From Nitrospira sp. (GTDB lineage Bacteria > Nitrospirota > Nitrospiria > Nitrospirales > Nitrospiraceae), in contig JARFXQ010000006.1 in assembly GCA_029194725.1 (NCBI GenBank), forward strand, positions 124,001 to 188,000: DNA of 64,000 nucleotides, given 5' to 3'. Below are positions 61,340-64,000 of this stretch, one piece after another. Within the stretch, counting starts at the first letter, position 1; every line of letters starts with the position of its first letter. The notes beneath the pieces were generated by a model. It searched no databases. It was not told the origin of the DNA and saw only the letters and a program-made list of their open reading frames with translations. A program made the translations under genes and the position numbers.

Positions 61340-61783
61340 ATGACGGAACTCATTGAACACAATCAGGATCTGCGGATGATCATGCAGGCCAGTGGTCGAG
61401 CGCACAGGCTGGCCGCGTTGGCGATCGGGCTTGCCTGCTTCTTTGCCGGAGCCCTCGTGATGCAACTCTTGCAGCCCTCGCCGCCGATTGTCCAGCGGCT
61501 GGCTCCGGCAGCGAACGGCGAGACGGTAGCGGATGAGCGGATTATCCAAACACAGGAGCAGATCAATCACTCACTGACGCGGATCATTGCGTTGCTACGA
61601 CAACAGCGGGAGCAGATGCAGCAGAGCACAGACCGATTGACCGCGCATATCAACACCTTGGAACGACAAGCGCCGGTCTCTCGGGACATCATCGCGCAGG
61701 TGCGAGATGTGGCTCAGACGGATGTCGGATTGATCGCCGAAGCGCAGGAGGTCCTCGGCGTGAAAGTGAGGTTACGGCCATGA
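61340..61783 (+). CDS. Membrane-anchored coiled-coil protein (147 aa)
   Basis: It has one membrane segment (LAALAIGLACFFAGALVMQL) followed by a long charged coiled coil (RIIQTQEQINHSLTRIIALL and QQREQMQQSTDRLTAHINTL). ATG 61340 follows GAAAGGAGGAACGGT. The stop overlaps the next gene by four bases. With the terminase remnant downstream, a phage lysis-type or accessory role is possible. No family is recognised with confidence. Confidence 0.6.
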   Translation: MTELIEHNQDLRMIMQASGRAHRLAALAIGLACFFAGALVMQLLQPSPPIVQRLAPAANGETVADERIIQTQEQINHSLTRIIALLRQQREQMQQSTDRLTAHINTLERQAPVSRDIIAQVRDVAQTDVGLIAEAQEVLGVKVRLRP

Positions 61784-62241
61784 GGATACTAATCGCCTGC
61801 GTGGTAATCTTGATGGCCTCACCGGCCTATGCCGCTCCCGAGGTCTGCCTGGATCGCGATGAATTCGTGGCCATGATGGCTCGGGTCAAAAGCCTGCAAG
61901 CGGAACATCAGCATCGAGGCGAGTTGATCAAGGTCCTGAAGGAAAAAGACGCAAAAATGAAGGGATTATCAGAGAAATCAAACGAGGAGATCAAGGCGCT
62001 TGAGGAACTGTCTGAGGCCCAGGCCAAGGCGATTGAGCAATATGGATTGCTCGAAAAGAAGCTCAAAGAAGAAATCGCGATGCTCGAAGAGAGCGAACGA
62101 TCTTCATGGGTAAAAGAGGCCGCCATTGTCGCGGCCTCGGTGGCGGTGGGCGCTATGCTGCGTAACCCTCTGGCGGCACGGTGGGCGGCGTTGAAGATGG
62201 GGAAATTCGCAACCCGCACGAGCGAGGCGGTTCGTCCGTGA
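61780..62241 (+). CDS. Exported coiled-coil protein (153 aa)
   Basis: It has a signal peptide (MRILIACVVILMASPAYAA), a coiled-coil middle (EKSNEEIKALEELSEAQAKA), and a C-terminal hydrophobic segment (AAIVAASVAVGAMLRNPLAA). The arrangement of two overlapping genes, an anchored coiled coil and an exported coiled coil, recalls phage spanin pairs, but no lipobox is present. ATG 61780 overlaps the upstream stop. Confidence 0.6.
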   Translation: MRILIACVVILMASPAYAAPEVCLDRDEFVAMMARVKSLQAEHQHRGELIKVLKEKDAKMKGLSEKSNEEIKALEELSEAQAKAIEQYGLLEKKLKEEIAMLEESERSSWVKEAAIVAASVAVGAMLRNPLAARWAALKMGKFATRTSEAVRP

Positions 62242-62474
62242 CGCGCATCGGTCACTCCAGCGCCTGTCTAGGGTCGCGCCGGCTGTCTCCCTGGCCGACG
62301 GCATGCCAGAATCGTTGGGTGGCGTCGGCGAGTCCATTAACTCGGCACCCATCCTCCACGTTGGTCGCAATATCACTGACATTGAGTCGATCAGGGCACC
62401 AGTGGCCGTTTTGCACATCAATGATTGGGTAGAAAATATTTTATTCAGATCGATACTGTGGCATTGTGCGCACC

Positions 62475-62621
62475 ATGGCCGCTGCTCAGGCTCACCTCAC
62501 ACGTCCACTCACCCTAAAGCAGGAACTCTTCGTCATTGAATATGCGAAAGATTTCAGCGCGAATCGGGCAGCGCTTCGAGCGGGCTATAGAGGTGGCTCG
62601 ATCACGCGAGGAAAAAGGTAG
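62475..62621 (+). pseudogene. Phage terminase small subunit, 5' fragment
   Basis: Forty-eight codons read LTLKQELFVIEYAKDFSANR, then AALRAGYRGGS, the typical N-terminus of terminase small subunits, and stop at TAG. The rest of the gene is missing. It supports a phage origin of this small region. Confidence 0.65.
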
Positions 62622-62685
62622 GGTTGGATTTTGCATTGTGAGAGCGAGTTGCCTGCTACTACCAATCTAGAATGAGGCCAGCCTA

Positions 62686-62967
62686 TCACGGGTGATCTGC
62701 CGGCGTGTCCGTTCGATAGTCTCTCGTGAGTTGCGTGATCGGCTGATCTAGTTTCACGACAAGAAACCGGCCACGTTTCTTCAGCTTGACAGGAAGCGGT
62801 GTCGTCTCAATTTCGATCAATTCCTGCCTTCAGCGGATCTCCAGTTCGATGCCCGGCCGGAGACCTGCTTCCGGTCGCAGCTTCTTGGGAATCACCGAAC
62901 GACCTGCAGCATCGGTAGTTATTTTCGTGGCAGAACGATACCATTGCGCTTTCCGTCCTACAAACAT
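62686..62967 (-). pseudogene. AbrB/MazE-type antitoxin, internal stop and frameshift
   Basis: The minus strand reads KITTDAAGRSVIPKKLRPEA, then GLRPGIELEIR, a swapped-hairpin AbrB domain, followed directly by TGA. After it the same frame continues ELIEIETTPLPVKLKKRGRF. A base lost near LTR breaks the expected ETIERTRRQITR tail. Restored, this is a VapB-like antitoxin of about 80 residues. No toxin gene is next to it. Confidence 0.65.
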
Positions 62968-62995
62968 ACCGGCAAGCTGTCGTACATCGCGCAAT

Positions 62996-64000
62996 CTACG
63001 GCGCTTCGGAAGAGGTAATTGAAGGAAGTGCAGTCAAAACGAGCGAGGCAGCCGGGTCGTCTGGCTTGAGGGGAGGAAAGAGCAAGGGCCGTTGCTCCTG
63101 GTTGAACTGAGACTTCGCTGCCCATGCGACTTTCTGACGCACGTAGCCGCTCACCTCTCCAAGGGTCACCTTGCCATCTCGATTCGTATCCGCCTCACCG
63201 CGAAGACCTCGTAGCAGATAGTAGGTGAAGAGCCCGTGCTCATGGCCATCGTCGTCGATCCCCTTGCCAAGTCCCTCCACGGCGATCAATCGGATGGTCT
63301 TATCACCATGCAAGTCCCATTGCGGGATGATGGTCGTCTTGGGGTTGTCTTGAATCGGAGAGATGTTCCCCTCGAAGACCAGGATGGCCTGTTGCGGGTT
63401 GAGTTTTGCCAGGACGGATTCGAGTGACTTGAGCCGGTACAGGGTGGTGGCGGCCTTCGCTCCATCATAGGGCACCAGCATGATCTCTCCTGCCGGGGAT
63501 ACCAGGGCCTGGCCTGAAAAATAGACAATGACGGTCGCTCCCTTCATGCGACGAGTCGGGAGCCATTCAAAGAGGGCCTTCTCGATCTGTGAATGAGTCG
63601 CCTTGCGATCCGTCAAGAGAGAAATGTTGGATGATGGGACGCCTCCGAGCGCCTGAAAATACTTGGCAATCGTTTCTGCGTCATGTGAGGCATACTTGCG
63701 GGGCGGCATCCGGGGGTCGAGATAGGAACTGAGGCCGATGGCAATGACAGAGGTGTCTGGGCGCCGAACACCTGCTGCTTGTGCCGGCACGTGACCGATA
63801 TTGTCCCCTCTGAATCCGGTTGGAGCAATCGTGAAGGAAAGCGTTTGCGGTGGAGCTGCGACCCCACTGCGCTCCTCTACGACAACGCGAATCTCGGCCG
63901 GCTGTGGTTGCGCGAGCAGGGGTAAGGTGGCAACAAATTCCAGAGATTTGGTCTGGCCTGGCGGCAGAGATGGAATCTTCAAGTTGGTCGTGGGAAACCG
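62996..64000 (-). CDS. Caspase-like (C14) family protein, 5' end outside window
   Basis: The C-terminal 334 residues of a caspase-hemoglobinase fold protein. The core reads PDTSVIAIGLSSYLDPRMPP, ATVIVYFSGQALVSPAGEIM and LFTYYLLRGLRGEADTNRDG. The His of the usual YFSGHG is Gln and the Cys of DAC-type motifs is missing in AILVFEGNISP, so catalysis is doubtful. An EF-hand-like DTNRDGKVTLGEV follows. The frame stays open to the window edge; TTG 63982 is not a credible start. Confidence 0.8.
   Translation of the reverse strand, partial: RFPTTNLKIPSLPPGQTKSLEFVATLPLLAQPQPAEIRVVVEERSGVAAPPQTLSFTIAPTGFRGDNIGHVPAQAAGVRRPDTSVIAIGLSSYLDPRMPPRKYASHDAETIAKYFQALGGVPSSNISLLTDRKATHSQIEKALFEWLPTRRMKGATVIVYFSGQALVSPAGEIMLVPYDGAKAATTLYRLKSLESVLAKLNPQQAILVFEGNISPIQDNPKTTIIPQWDLHGDKTIRLIAVEGLGKGIDDDGHEHGLFTYYLLRGLRGEADTNRDGKVTLGEVSGYVRQKVAWAAKSQFNQEQRPLLFPPLKPDDPAASLVLTALPSITSSEAP

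Overview
The window looks like a chromosomal segment of a Nitrospira-like bacterium (phylum Nitrospirota). This is an inference from product similarity I recognise: SmbP-like His-rich periplasmic proteins, a Tol-Pal block running into mutL-miaA-mtnP, many short secreted proteins, and moderately high G+C. No rRNA or other phylogenetic marker is present. Gene density is high and most genes carry clear Shine-Dalgarno sites. The left and right edges both cut through genes (recJ and a caspase-like protein).

Layout. 1-7.6 kb: recJ, rel (ppGpp), a DUF192 protein, a zinc-ribbon protein, an exported flavodoxin-like protein, a Bfd-like ferredoxin and an M3 peptidase. 7.7-10.2 kb: hypothetical genes, a decayed FGE-sulfatase-domain gene and a frameshifted RelE-type toxin. 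10.3-19.7 kb: an outer-membrane-like protein, deaminase/TPR pair, HDAC-family deacylase, rhodanese, a tandem duplication carrying two SmbP-like genes, a nitrilase, YqgE, a CsgG-PDZ lipoprotein and a DUF3422 protein. 19.7-24.4 kb: a nucleotidyltransferase pair, then vapBC wedged between a duplicated uvrA 3' end and uvrA itself. 24.7-29.7 kb: a TIR-STAND-TM-FGE protein followed by gene remnants (avd, DUF2235, BrnT) and a DUF4143 ATPase. 29.7-40.2 kb: ordinary envelope and enzyme genes, then an RRM protein and uvrB. 40.3-42.1 kb: an ISNCY-type insertion sequence and tRNA-Val and tRNA-Asp. 42.1-55.1 kb: tolQ-tolR-tolA-tolB-pal, two YbgF/CpoB-like genes, mutL, miaA, mtnP, a PfkB kinase, a PilF-like TPR lipoprotein and a RodZ-like protein, nearly all head to tail. 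55.6-59.2 kb: a cytochrome c, a long repeat-containing secreted protein and a membrane protein. 59.3-63.0 kb: nested IS remnants, a small phage-like remnant and a decayed AbrB antitoxin. The right edge holds a caspase-like protein without visible catalytic residues.

The most notable system is the remains of a diversity-generating retroelement (DGR). Two FGE-type (C-type-lectin-fold) domains, 18 kb apart, end in colinear 42-codon segments. These segments differ mainly at the first two positions of codons that keep a C in third position, which is the pattern expected when AAC codons of a template are adenine-mutagenised. One of the two is the C-terminus of an 871-residue TIR-STAND protein that also has a predicted membrane segment just before the FGE domain. 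Right behind it lies a 39-codon stub of the DGR accessory gene avd. No reverse transcriptase or template repeat is visible here. The picture is a receptor-like TIR-STAND protein whose ligand-facing domain was, or still is, diversified in trans.
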